From Sutcliffiella rhizosphaerae (lineage in GTDB: Bacteria > Bacillota > Bacilli > Bacillales > Bacillaceae_I): a stretch of 38,696 bases of DNA. The translations under genes and the position numbers were made by a program. Position 1 is the stretch's first letter, and each line of letters begins with the position of its first letter. Where the stretch lies: NCBI RefSeq assembly GCF_917563925.1, contig NZ_CAKJTJ010000003.1, forward strand, positions 213,527 to 252,222, in the 5' to 3' direction. Positions 1-7,000 of the stretch are shown piece by piece. The notes beneath the pieces are model-generated. The model did not search any database. It had not been told where the DNA came from and saw nothing but the letters and a program-made list of their open reading frames with translations.

Positions 1-200
1 CTCGTCTTATGCTTTTCGGGGCTGGTCAAGTCGCTTGCGCTTTTCTTAGTGTCTAGCTCCAGCGCCTAGCCCCTCGAGGTCATAAGCCAATCCATCAAGA
101 AGGTAAAACCCAACCTTCTCGACGTCTCGTCTTATGCTTGTCGGGGCTGGTCAAGTCGCTTGCGCTTTTCTCAGTGTCTAGTTCCAGCGCCTAGCCCCTT
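1..200. repeat. Bacillus-type intergenic repeat, two copies 125 bp apart with hairpin potential
   Basis: Positions 1-75 and 126-200 are near-identical direct copies (four or so differences). Between them lies nested dyad symmetry. AGCCCC at 68-73 pairs with GGGGCT at 143-148, CATAAG at 81-86 with CTTATG at 131-136, and AGAAGGT at 98-104 with ACCTTCT at 113-119. The element is therefore best read as one long imperfect hairpin flanked by a repeated arm. No ORF is present. From memory, similar sequences occur many times in Bacillus genomes, often between genes; the copy number here cannot be counted from one window. The left end may be cut by the window. Confidence 0.75.
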
Positions 201-224
201 GCACTTGCCTATTGAAATTGAATT

Positions 225-253
225 TTGAAAAAAGAAAGAAAATTAAGTATAAT
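225..253 (+). promoter_or_regulatory. sigA-type promoter for the ggt-family gene
   Basis: A TTGAAA -35 at 225-230 and a perfect TATAAT -10 at 248-253 are separated by 17 bp. Transcription would begin near 260 and give a leader of about 40 nt before the AGGGGGA ribosome site and the start codon at 299. Confidence 0.7.
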
Positions 254-298
254 AGATTTTAATTCGAAAAACGAAATATTAGGGGGATACTACATTTT

Positions 299-1915
299 AT
301 GACACTCACATTCGATTATCTTAATCAGCCATACCCATCTCAGCGCAATACAGTGTTTGCTAAGAATGGAATGGTTGCTACTTCCCAACCACTTGCTGCT
401 CAAGCAGGGCTGGATATTTTAAAAAAAGGGGGCAATGCCATTGATGCGGCAATCGCAACAGCGGCATGTCTTACAGTTGTGGAACCGACTTCAAATGGTA
501 TAGGAGGAGATGCATTTGCCCTCGTTTGGACAAAAGGCGAGCTGCACGGACTGAATGCAAGTGGTCCTGCCCCACAATCCATCAGCATTGAGGCTTTAAA
601 AGAACGTGGACATGATTCCATGCCAAAACTTGGTCTCATCCCAGTAACGGTTCCTGGTGCTCCATCAGCATGGGCGGAGCTTTCTAAAAAATTTGGGAAA
701 CTACCACTCTCAGAAGTTCTTCAACCTGCAATTGACTACGCGGAGAAAGGCTACCCAGTATCGCCAACCCTCGGAAAGTATTGGAAATTTGCATATAATG
801 CCTATAAAAAGAACTGCACCACCGAAGAATTTACTCAGTGGTTCGAAACATTTGCTCCAGATGGACGAGCGCCAGAAATCGGGGAAATCTGGTCTTCCCA
901 AGGTCATGCTGATACGTTAAGGCAAATCGGAGAAACAAATGGCGAAGCATTTTATCGAGGGGAACTTGCCCACAAAATGGCAGATTTTTCGAAACAACAC
1001 AATGGCTTCCTTTCGTATGAGGATCTCGCATCCTACCAACCTGAATGGGTACAACCAATAAAGGTAAACTATAAAGGCTATGATGTGTGGGAAATTCCAC
1101 CGAATGGACAGGGGATTGCAGCACTGATGGCGCTAAACATATTAAAAGACGACACATTTACCGAACGAGACACGCTTGAAACCTATCATCACCAAATAGA
1201 AGCAATGAAACTAGCTTTTGCAGATACGCAAAAATATGTGTCTGATCCAACGACGATGACTCACACTTCTGAAGAGCTACTTTCTGATTCTTTTGCAAAA
1301 GAAAGAAGGGGTCTCATTACCGATAAGGCACTATCACCTGAGCCAGGAACTCCACCAAAAGGAGGAACTGTCTACCTTGCCACTGCCGATGGGGATGGAA
1401 ATATGGTATCCTTTATACAGAGCAATTACATGGGATTTGGTTCTGGGATTGTGGTGCCAGGAACAGGAATTGGTCTTCAAAATAGAGGCCATGATTTCTC
1501 CCTTGATCCTGAACACGAAAACGCACTAGCACCAGGAAAGAAAACATATCACACCATTATTCCTGGCTTCCTGACAAAGGATAATGAAGCAGTGGGGCCG
1601 TTTGGAGTAATGGGAGGCTACATGCAACCACAAGGACATATGCAGGTTGTCATGAACACCATCGATTTCCACCTTCACCCACAAGCAGCCTTAGATGCTC
1701 CAAGATGGCAGTGGATGGAAGGAAAGAAAGTAATAGTAGAGCACCACTTCCCACAGCATCTTGCACAAGCACTCGCACGCAATGGCCATGACATACAAGT
1801 AACACTTGATGGAGGCAGCTATGGACGCGGACAGATCATCTGGCGGGACCCGAAAACGGGTGTACTTAGCGGGGGAACAGAGTCGCGTACTGACGGCAGT
1901 ATCGCATCCTATTAA
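299..1915 (+). CDS. ywrD: gamma-glutamyltransferase-family protein (YwrD-like)
   Basis: This 538-residue protein belongs to the Ntn-hydrolase GGT family, whose members self-cleave and use the new N-terminal threonine as nucleophile. Family marks are GGNAIDAA (44-51), EPTSNGIGGD (62-71) and the processing site GGT-V, which makes Thr357 the likely nucleophile. No signal peptide is visible, so it should be cytoplasmic, unlike secreted Ggt. The region where classical GGTs have an arginine that holds the glutamyl carboxylate reads NASGPAP (86-92) with no Arg, so a true gamma-glutamyl substrate is uncertain. The ATG at 299 has AGGGGGA 10 nt upstream. In B. subtilis ywrD also lies near chromate-transporter genes, which matches the next two genes. 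Confidence 0.88.
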   Translation: MTLTFDYLNQPYPSQRNTVFAKNGMVATSQPLAAQAGLDILKKGGNAIDAAIATAACLTVVEPTSNGIGGDAFALVWTKGELHGLNASGPAPQSISIEALKERGHDSMPKLGLIPVTVPGAPSAWAELSKKFGKLPLSEVLQPAIDYAEKGYPVSPTLGKYWKFAYNAYKKNCTTEEFTQWFETFAPDGRAPEIGEIWSSQGHADTLRQIGETNGEAFYRGELAHKMADFSKQHNGFLSYEDLASYQPEWVQPIKVNYKGYDVWEIPPNGQGIAALMALNILKDDTFTERDTLETYHHQIEAMKLAFADTQKYVSDPTTMTHTSEELLSDSFAKERRGLITDKALSPEPGTPPKGGTVYLATADGDGNMVSFIQSNYMGFGSGIVVPGTGIGLQNRGHDFSLDPEHENALAPGKKTYHTIIPGFLTKDNEAVGPFGVMGGYMQPQGHMQVVMNTIDFHLHPQAALDAPRWQWMEGKKVIVEHHFPQHLAQALARNGHDIQVTLDGGSYGRGQIIWRDPKTGVLSGGTESRTDGSIASY

Positions 1916-1925
1916 ACTCATAAAT

Positions 1926-1960
1926 AAGGGCCTGAACTCGTTATGTGTTCAGGCCTTTCT
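1926..1960 (+). terminator. hairpin after the ggt-family gene
   Basis: GGCCTGAAC (1929-1937) pairs with GTTCAGGCC (1947-1955), extended by A/T and G:T pairs to about 12 bp with a 9-nt loop. Only a short TTTCT tail follows, so termination may be partial, and the downstream transporter genes could receive read-through. Confidence 0.6.
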
Positions 1961-1980
1961 GAAGGGGGAAAATATACATC

Positions 1981-2538
1981 ATGAAGCAGTGGGACATATT
2001 CATCGCATTCTTCCGGAGCGGAATGCTTGGTTACGGGGGCGGCCCGTCCAGTATTCCACTTGTTCATAAAGAAGTGGTGGGGACATATAAATGGATGTCT
2101 GATGATGAATTCTCAGATATCCTAGCCTTAGCGAACACCCTACCAGGGCCAATAAATACTAAAATGGCAGGGTATATCGGCTATAGAGTGGGTGGCTACC
2201 TAGGGATGTTAAATGCAATCGTGGCATCCATTGTTCCGACCATCATTTTAATGATTATCTTACTAACTACGCTATCCAGCTTTAAAGACCAACCATGGGT
2301 ACAAGGAATGACAAAGGCGGTACTACCCGTTGTTGGCGTGATGCTCGGCGTGTTGACATGGGACTTTGTCACAAAATCAAAACAGGGATTAGGCTGGACA
2401 GGTGCCATACTTTTAATTGTTACTAGTTTCCTAGCTATAGAAATTCTTGATATTCACCCTGGAATTGTCATCATCATCTTATTAGCTGCTGCTGTATTAA
2501 AGAAAAATAAAGCGGAAAAAGGGGAGGCAAAAGCATGA
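1981..2538 (+). CDS. chromate transporter, short-chain CHR subunit 1
   Basis: This 185-residue hydrophobic protein is a single-domain member of the CHR (chromate ion transporter) family. It carries the family signature near the N-terminus (GYGGGPSSIP, residues 18-27), then LANTLPGPINTKMAGYIG (about 50-67), and several membrane spans. Short-chain CHR proteins occur as adjacent gene pairs that act together, and the next gene is its homologous partner, overlapping by ATGA. A lysine-rich C-terminal tail is probably cytosolic. The start is preceded by AAGGGGGA. Chromate (or another oxyanion) export is inferred from the family; the true substrate is not shown by sequence. Confidence 0.88.
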   Translation: MKQWDIFIAFFRSGMLGYGGGPSSIPLVHKEVVGTYKWMSDDEFSDILALANTLPGPINTKMAGYIGYRVGGYLGMLNAIVASIVPTIILMIILLTTLSSFKDQPWVQGMTKAVLPVVGVMLGVLTWDFVTKSKQGLGWTGAILLIVTSFLAIEILDIHPGIVIIILLAAAVLKKNKAEKGEAKA

Positions 2539-3062
2539 TTTATTGGGAGATTTTCCTCGCCTTTTTCATACCAGGTATCCTAGGATATGGAGGTGGCCCA
2601 TCGTCCATTCCACTTATTGAAGAGGAAGTGGTGAGTAATTACGGTTGGCTGACTGTCACTGAATTCAGTGAGATGCTGGCACTCGGAAACGCTTTGCCTG
2701 GCCCAATCGCAACCAAAATGGCAGGTTACATCGGCTACCAGCAGGCAGGATTTCTTGGTGCATCTGTTGGCGTCTTTGCAACCGTTGCCCCATCACTGAT
2801 CATGATGATCGCACTCATGAGTCTTTTCTATAAATTCAAGGATTCACCAAGAGTCAAAAGAATGTCCAACTACGTGCGCCCAGCCATCGCACTACTACTC
2901 GGGGGAATGGCCTACCGCTTCTTCGTCGAATCATACGAAATGAGCGGTACATTCCAAACCACCTTTCTCATCATCGCCAGCTACCTACTACTAGAGAAAT
3001 GGAAAGTCCACCCCGCGCTAGTAATTGGCGGAGCACTTATATACGGAGCACTACTGCTGTAG
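2535..3062 (+). CDS. chromate transporter, short-chain CHR subunit 2
   Basis: This 175-residue integral membrane protein is homologous to the preceding gene. The same landmarks recur: GYGGGPSSIP near residues 17-26, then LGNALPGPIATKMAGYIG. The start codon overlaps the upstream stop as ATGA, so the two are translationally coupled, with a GGGGAGG ribosome site inside the upstream gene. Paired short CHR proteins are thought to insert in opposite orientations and form a heterodimer; that topology is family knowledge and not read here. It ends at 3062, just before a GC-rich palindrome. Confidence 0.88.
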   Translation: MIYWEIFLAFFIPGILGYGGGPSSIPLIEEEVVSNYGWLTVTEFSEMLALGNALPGPIATKMAGYIGYQQAGFLGASVGVFATVAPSLIMMIALMSLFYKFKDSPRVKRMSNYVRPAIALLLGGMAYRFFVESYEMSGTFQTTFLIIASYLLLEKWKVHPALVIGGALIYGALLL

Positions 3063-3070
3063 CGGAAGCA

Positions 3071-3094
3071 GGGGGACGGGGGGAACCGTCCCCC
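3071..3094. repeat. REP-like GC-rich palindrome
   Basis: GGGGGACGG (3071-3079) and CCGTCCCCC (3086-3094) form a perfect 9-bp stem with a GGGGAA loop in otherwise A+T-rich DNA. No T-run follows, so it does not look like a normal terminator. Similar GGGGACGG...GTCCCC palindromes are dispersed in many Bacillus genomes. It sits between the chromate pair and pcp and could separate the two by stopping or stabilising transcript ends. Confidence 0.6.
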
Positions 3095-3123
3095 CGTTCC
3101 TTATAACAAAGGAGGAGCTAATC

Positions 3124-3738
3124 ATGATAAAAAAACTACTATTAACCGGTTTTGAGCCATTTTTAAATTTTAAGATCAATCCAACCGAACAAATTGCTAC
3201 GGAACTGGATAATCAGGTTATCGGCCACTATAAGATTGTAAGCCGTATACTCCCCGTCGATTTTCAAGAATCAGCACATCACTTATTACAGCACATAGAG
3301 GAAGTACAGCCGGATGCGGTCGTATGTCTAGGACTTGCGGGAGGGCGCACACATATCACCCCGGAGCGGATTGCAATTAACTGCAAGGATGCAGGCGGTG
3401 CCCCTGACAACAAAGGCGTCATTCTCCAGGACACACCTATTGAAGCAGATGGCCCAGCCGGTTATTTTTCTACCTTACCAATTCGCAACATTGTCAACCA
3501 TCTAAACGAAAATCACTACCCAGCTAAAGTTTCCAACACAGCAGGAACATATCTATGTAACAACGTCATGTACGCAGCATTACACCATTTTGCACAAAGG
3601 GGTGAACCTGGGGAGATCCCAGCCGGCTTCATCCACATCCCGGCCTCTCACAAACTAGCAACTCAATTGCCTAACACCCCGAGCTGGTCACATAACGATT
3701 TGACGGATGCAATCAAACTTGCAATTGAAGTGATGTGA
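3124..3738 (+). CDS. pcp: pyrrolidone-carboxylate peptidase (pyroglutamyl peptidase I)
   Basis: This 204-residue cysteine peptidase (family C15) removes N-terminal pyroglutamate from peptides in the cytoplasm. The opening LLTGFEPF is typical. The catalytic triad is visible: Glu81 in ITPERIAIN, Cys145 in NTAGTYLCNN and His171 in GFIHIP, closely matching the family positions. The start at 3124 is chosen because AAAGGAGGAG precedes it; an upstream in-frame extension to 3025 would run through the palindrome and the previous gene. It may cooperate with the ggt-family gene upstream in handling glutamyl or pyroglutamyl peptides, but that is only inference from proximity. Confidence 0.95.
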   Translation: MIKKLLLTGFEPFLNFKINPTEQIATELDNQVIGHYKIVSRILPVDFQESAHHLLQHIEEVQPDAVVCLGLAGGRTHITPERIAINCKDAGGAPDNKGVILQDTPIEADGPAGYFSTLPIRNIVNHLNENHYPAKVSNTAGTYLCNNVMYAALHHFAQRGEPGEIPAGFIHIPASHKLATQLPNTPSWSHNDLTDAIKLAIEVM

Positions 3739-3825
3739 GGTGGGGATGGCCTTTGGGTTCATCACTTTGAATGGATGGGGATAGCCAAGGGTGGAGCGGC
3801 GAAAAGTGTCGTTTTATGTCACTTC

Positions 3826-3953
3826 GTCGATATCTGGCATGTTTTCGTCGATAAATCCGAGTGACTGTCGATAACTGCCGTGGTTCCGTCGAAAAATCCG
3901 CGCTGCCGTCGATAACTGCCGTGGTTCCGTCGAAAAATCCACCTGCTCGTCTA
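3826..3953. repeat. phased GTCGA array, about 20.5-bp period
   Basis: Seven GTCGA (last: GTCTA) cores begin at 3826, 3847, 3867, 3888, 3908, 3929 and 3949. The spacing is 21, 20, 21, 20, 21, 20 bp. A 33-bp block at 3867-3899 is repeated exactly at 3908-3940. Typical units read GTCGATAAATCC or GTCGAAAAATCC. The alternating spacing breaks any reading frame, so this is not a coding repeat, but it keeps each core on one face of the helix. No named repeat family is recognised. It lies downstream of pcp with no gene in 3739-4277. Confidence 0.75.
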
Positions 3954-4007
3954 TAAATGAAATCAATCCCGAGAACATCGGGGCAGCTCTACTTATCGGT
4001 TTCATCC

Positions 4008-4039
4008 GGCTCTTAAAAGGAGCCCTTTTTCTATTTTTT
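4008..4039 (+). terminator. possible intrinsic terminator between the two arrays
   Basis: GGCTC (4008-4012) and GAGCC (4020-4024) form a short stem with a 7-nt loop, followed by CTTTTTCTATTTTTT. The stem is only 5 bp and lies 270 bp beyond pcp, so it is a weak candidate for ending the pcp transcript. Confidence 0.4.
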
Positions 4040-4052
4040 AAAAAAGACATTC

Positions 4053-4175
4053 CGGGAATCTCCAAAGGATTCCCGTTTACCTCCAAAGAACAGCCCTTTT
4101 CCATCAAAAGTATCTCAATCACCTCAAAAGCTTTTCAGAAAACCATCAAAGATCACCAAAATACCTCCAAAGCTC
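4053..4175. repeat. phased CCAAAG/TCAAAG array, about 21-bp period, starting in a hairpin
   Basis: CAAA cores in units such as ACCTCCAAAG, CCATCAAAAG and ACCTCAAAAG start at 4063, 4084, 4105, 4125, 4147 and 4168, that is every 20-22 bp. The first lies in the loop of a strong 8-bp hairpin (CGGGAATC 4053-4060 with GATTCCCG 4068-4075). Together with the GTCGA array this fills most of the 540-bp gene-free stretch before the lipoprotein gene. Function unknown. Confidence 0.6.
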
Positions 4176-4277
4176 CTTTTATATTGGAACGACCTATTAC
4201 TTCTTCAATGGTACTAATACAACCCGGAAGATGAATATTCTTTAAAACGTGGAAATTCCAACATCGGAGGAGACAGC

Positions 4278-4769
4278 ATGATGAGGATTCTGGGTTTTCT
4301 AGTTCTTGTTTGTCTATTCGTCCTTTCTGCCTGTGGTAGTGACCCTATTAAGGAAGATTTAATGAGTTATGTGAACGTGGAATTATTGGAAATAAGCTCC
4401 ATTGAAAGGGAGGCGATCGATTCATACTCAAGCGTCTCAGGAGAGAACTATACAGACGACTGGACTATGTATGAAACCATGGACACCATTTCCATCCCCA
4501 CCTACGAATCATTTGTTGTAAAACTAGAAAGCATCCGTCCTCAAACAAAAGAACTCCGAGAAATTCATGAAATCTATATTGAAGGAAGCAATGCTCAGCT
4601 CCAGGGCTTTAAAATGATTCGAGTAGCGCTTAAACTTCAAAGCCATGACAAAGTTTTCGAGGCAAATGAACTTCTAGACAAAGGCCGGACCAAAATTCGT
4701 CAATTTCAAACAGAGCTTGAAGATTTGATGGAAGCTTATAACGTAGAGTATGAAAACGAACCACTATAA
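4278..4769 (+). CDS. predicted lipoprotein of unknown function
   Basis: This 163-residue protein has a short type II signal peptide (Arg3, hydrophobic residues 4-16) and the lipobox LSAC, with Cys19 as the lipidation site, so it should be anchored to the outer face of the membrane. The mature part is soluble, rich in Glu, Leu and Lys, and looks helical (residues about 75-155 resemble a helical bundle). No named domain is recognised. The ATG at 4278 follows GGAGGA with good spacing; a second ATG at 4281 is also possible. It is monocistronic: a terminator overlaps its stop codon. Confidence 0.8.
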   Translation: MMRILGFLVLVCLFVLSACGSDPIKEDLMSYVNVELLEISSIEREAIDSYSSVSGENYTDDWTMYETMDTISIPTYESFVVKLESIRPQTKELREIHEIYIEGSNAQLQGFKMIRVALKLQSHDKVFEANELLDKGRTKIRQFQTELEDLMEAYNVEYENEPL

Positions 4770-4800
4770 CAGCCGTGATATGTTTGCGCGGTTGTTTTTA
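4768..4800 (+). terminator. intrinsic terminator of the lipoprotein gene
   Basis: ACAGCCG (4769-4775) pairs with CGGTTGT (4789-4795), one G:T, followed by TTTTTA. The stem starts inside the stop codon. Confidence 0.75.
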
Positions 4801-4925
4801 GTTTGTTACGCTCCACTACTTGCTGGCAGCACATCTAACTATCGATTTGTAAGTCCTCAAGTAAGAGTGCAAAACTTATACCATACTTCTTCTTATATTT
4901 TCAGGAATCATAACAACCTCTGTTT

Positions 4926-5099
4926 TTAAGTCAACTGATTTAAATGTTCTCTAAATATTGTTTCAACAAACATTCTTTCGCCTTCAAGTGTTACAAGTAC
5001 ATCTTTCATATTTTCGTTTAGAAATTTTAACCATTCATCTTCATCTACACGTTCTGATTTCCCTTTTTTAACTCTAAATCTTGTTAATTCTACATTCAT
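4926..5099 (-). CDS. short DUF6176-like protein, probably truncated
   Basis: A 57-codon ORF on the minus strand starts with ATG at 5099-5097, preceded by a strong GGGGGA ribosome site (5105-5110), and stops with TAA at 4926-4928. It begins MNVELTRFRVKKGKSERVDE and continues with a helical WLKFLNENM stretch and LEGERMFVETIF. To memory this matches the N-terminal half of DUF6176 proteins, which normally run to about 100 residues with a C-terminal YLYWYS-like segment. That second half is missing and was not found in the other two frames downstream. It is either a decaying gene or a short variant. Function unknown. Confidence 0.55.
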   Translation of the reverse strand: MNVELTRFRVKKGKSERVDEDEWLKFLNENMKDVLVTLEGERMFVETIFREHLNQLT

Positions 5100-5167
5100 A
5101 ATAATCCCCCAAATGAAAATTGATTTTGTTCATTTTTTCAAAAAAATATTAATGTGAAATAAGCGAT

Positions 5168-5199
5168 TAAAAAAAGAAAAGGAGCCAATAAAAGGCCCC
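5168..5199 (-). terminator. terminator of the proline-rich protein gene
   Basis: On the minus strand GGGGCC (5199-5194) pairs with GGCTCC (5186-5181), one G:T, followed by a T-rich run (A-rich 5168-5180 on the plus strand). Confidence 0.75.
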
Positions 5200-5207
5200 C
5201 ACTCTAC

Positions 5208-5891
5208 CTATCGTAAGTACTCCCGTACGACTTCCCGCATATCATCATACACAGAACCCCTAAGGATAGGCTCGTTGTTCAGAAAATCACTTAATTCAGT
5301 AAGTTGAGCTTGTGACAAGTGGTCCAACTCCATGATTATTCCTTCCTCATAGTGGTATCTCATCAAATCATATACAGCAGGTACATATAAAACTTCAAAG
5401 CTATTATTCTTCCACCAGCCCAATAAAGAAAGGTACTCATCGATGTTCACGATACCCTCATCCATCACCTCAGTCGTTTCCTCCACTTCTACCTCTTCAA
5501 TTGGCCTAGGTGGGGAGGTAGGAGAAGGTGGTGGTATAACGGGATTTCTAGGATTTTCCGGCTCCGTCGTTGGGGTTGGATTTGGCTGCGGCTGCGGTTT
5601 CGGATTTGGTGGTGGTTTTGGATCTGTGACAGGGCTCGGGTTCGGATTAGGTTTAGGTGGATTCGGTTGACTGTCAGGTGGTTTTTCTGGCTCCGGCTCT
5701 GGTATAGTCTCAGGTGGGTCTGGATTTGGAATAGGATCAGGATTTGGTTCAGGCTCCGGCACGGTAGGTTCCTCATTATTTGTGGTTACGGTAAATCTAT
5801 CATTATTGGAACCTAAAGACTCGGTAAAGCCAACTCCCGATAGTCCTATCAGTAATACACCAACCATGAGAATAGTAACTAAAATCCTCAT
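5208..5891 (-). CDS. secreted proline-rich protein of unknown function
   Basis: The protein (227 residues from the chosen start) has an N-terminal hydrophobic signal segment, a short linker, a long Pro/Asn/Glu-rich spacer of P-N-P-x and P-E-P-E repeats (about residues 40-135), an acidic stretch, and a C-terminal helical domain of about 80 residues (IDEYLSLLGWW onward). Such spacers usually span the cell wall, so this is probably an exported or wall-spanning protein; no LPXTG anchor is seen. The start at 5891 is preferred because GGGAGGT lies 8 nt upstream, whereas the ATG at 5897 is only 2 nt from it. The C-terminal domain is not recognised. The spacer repeats may be prone to length variation. 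Confidence 0.75.
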   Translation of the reverse strand: MRILVTILMVGVLLIGLSGVGFTESLGSNNDRFTVTTNNEEPTVPEPEPNPDPIPNPDPPETIPEPEPEKPPDSQPNPPKPNPNPSPVTDPKPPPNPKPQPQPNPTPTTEPENPRNPVIPPPSPTSPPRPIEEVEVEETTEVMDEGIVNIDEYLSLLGWWKNNSFEVLYVPAVYDLMRYHYEEGIIMELDHLSQAQLTELSDFLNNEPILRGSVYDDMREVVREYLR

Positions 5892-6026
5892 ATTCATTAC
5901 CTCCCAAAAAACGTATCAATTCAAAATATTACCTCCATTATACTGGTTCTTTGATTTATATTACATATTTTTTCAAAATTCTACATATATTTTAGCGAGA
6001 GGGAGTGTACTTTTAGTTTCATAAAT

Positions 6027-6136
6027 CTTCAGTGGATTCTAGTGTATTACTGAAGGTTAACGAATCCAAATCAAAGGTGTGGCAATTATCTCTAAAAGTT
6101 AGCGAATCCCCATCAAGGGTATTGCGATTCCATCCC
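6027..6136. repeat. hairpin plus degenerate tandem repeat of about 42 bp (two half-units of about 21 bp)
   Basis: GTTAACGAATCC at 6056 is repeated as GTTAGCGAATCC at 6098, 42 bp later, each followed by a similar ATCAA-GGT stretch. Within each unit a related CAATTA or CGATTCC element sits about 21 bp downstream, giving starts near 6061, 6083, 6103 and 6125. Just before it, CTTCAGT (6027-6033) and ACTGAAG (6049-6055) form a 7-bp stem. The rest of the 455-bp gap between the proline-rich gene and the symporter operon (5898-6325) shows no ORF. Confidence 0.5.
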
Positions 6137-6325
6137 TAAATTCTTCTGACTAAATCTCCAAACGATGCATACTCCTACCTTTGTACTAATACACATAAAA
6201 AGTAATTTGTATAATTTGGAGGTGTTGACTTCAAAGGGTGCTTGTTTCATAATCTAATTATTGGGATTATTCAAAATATTTCTGTTTTAATACAGTTTGG
6301 AAAGGAGGGGAGGCTTGGAGTGAAA

Positions 6326-6339
6326 TAAAAGCGCTTACA
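6326..6339. promoter_or_regulatory. probable cre site (CcpA) upstream of the symporter operon
   Basis: Read on the minus strand, the sequence TGTAAGCGCTTTTA matches the catabolite-responsive element consensus TGWAANCGNTNWCA except for one base near the end. It lies 14-27 bp before the start of the 62-codon gene. Carbon catabolite control of an organic-acid symporter would make sense; its position so close to the gene would fit repression. Confidence 0.6.
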
Positions 6340-6352
6340 AAGGAAGGGGTGC

Positions 6353-6541
6353 GTGAATGTGAATTTCTTTTATTTATTTCTTTTCGTCACGGGATTGTGT
6401 ATTTTCTTGGCTATTAAGAAACAAAGGCCAATTTTGCTTGCTGTTCCCGTAGTGACCCTTTTTACGTTTGCAGTGGTGCAAGTTGCGTTAGTACCATTAC
6501 CGTTTCTCGACACGGTAAAATTTATCTTCAGTCTTAGGTAG
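6353..6541 (+). CDS. small membrane protein upstream of the symporter
   Basis: This 62-residue protein is almost wholly hydrophobic, with two predicted membrane helices (about residues 4-20 and 27-52) separated by KKQRP. A GGAAGGGG ribosome site precedes the GTG at 6353; a second in-frame GTG at 6359 has more usual spacing and could be the real start. It is followed 70 bp later by the symporter small subunit in the same direction, so it is probably the first gene of that operon and may be a microprotein partner of the transporter. No family is recognised. Confidence 0.6.
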   Translation: MNVNFFYLFLFVTGLCIFLAIKKQRPILLAVPVVTLFTFAVVQVALVPLPFLDTVKFIFSLR

Positions 6542-6611
6542 TTTTTTAGCTTTAAAAGAAGATGCACGTAGCAAAGGTATAAAATCCGCTAAATTTAGAG
6601 GAGGTAAACCG

Positions 6612-6914
6612 TTGAAAAAAATCGATAAGTCGGTTGCAGATGCATATTTTCGTGAAAAAAACATGTATATCATGATTTATCTTGCAATTTGGTTGATTGT
6701 TTCATTTGGAGTCGTCCTGTTTGCAGAGTCTCTTCAGTTCACCATTTTTGGTGGCTTCCCATTCCACTATTACATGGGCGCACAAGGTTCTATTTTAGTT
6801 TTCATCATCCTTTTGTTTGTAAATGCTAAAGTCAGTGATAGGATTGACCAAAAATATGGCATTGATGAAGAAGCGAATGAAGCACTTAGCGCCGGAAAAA
6901 CATTTGACCACTAA
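6612..6914 (+). CDS. sodium/substrate symporter small subunit (DUF4212-like)
   Basis: This 100-residue protein has two membrane helices (about 18-39 and 54-74). The motif order is YFREKN...LAIWLIVSFG, then GGFPFHYYMGAQGS, and RIDQKYGID in the C-terminal cytosolic tail. This is the pattern of the small subunits (DUF4212, VC_2705-type systems) encoded directly before a sodium:solute symporter. It probably assembles with or stabilises the large subunit. The start is a TTG at 6612 with GAGGAGGT upstream; no in-frame ATG would keep the conserved N-terminus. Confidence 0.85.
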   Translation: MKKIDKSVADAYFREKNMYIMIYLAIWLIVSFGVVLFAESLQFTIFGGFPFHYYMGAQGSILVFIILLFVNAKVSDRIDQKYGIDEEANEALSAGKTFDH

Positions 6915-7000
6915 TCTACCTTCCTATGAATCTCACCATAGATATCCGTATTTGTAGAAAAATATAGTAACACCCATACAAATTTAAGGGGGATGTACGT

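Noticed and set aside
1-200. Possible CRISPR array
   Set aside because: Only two 75-bp copies with a 50-bp spacer and internal dyads; no regular short repeats and no cas genes.
3814-4122. 102-codon minus-strand ORF across both phased arrays
   Set aside because: The repeat spacing drifts between 20 and 22 bp, so units fall in different frames; there is no ribosome site, and the translation looks like translated repeats.
5443-5670. Gly-rich plus-strand ORF opposite the proline-rich gene
   Set aside because: It is the complement of the Pro codons (CCN/GGN) of a gene with a clear signal peptide, start site and terminator.
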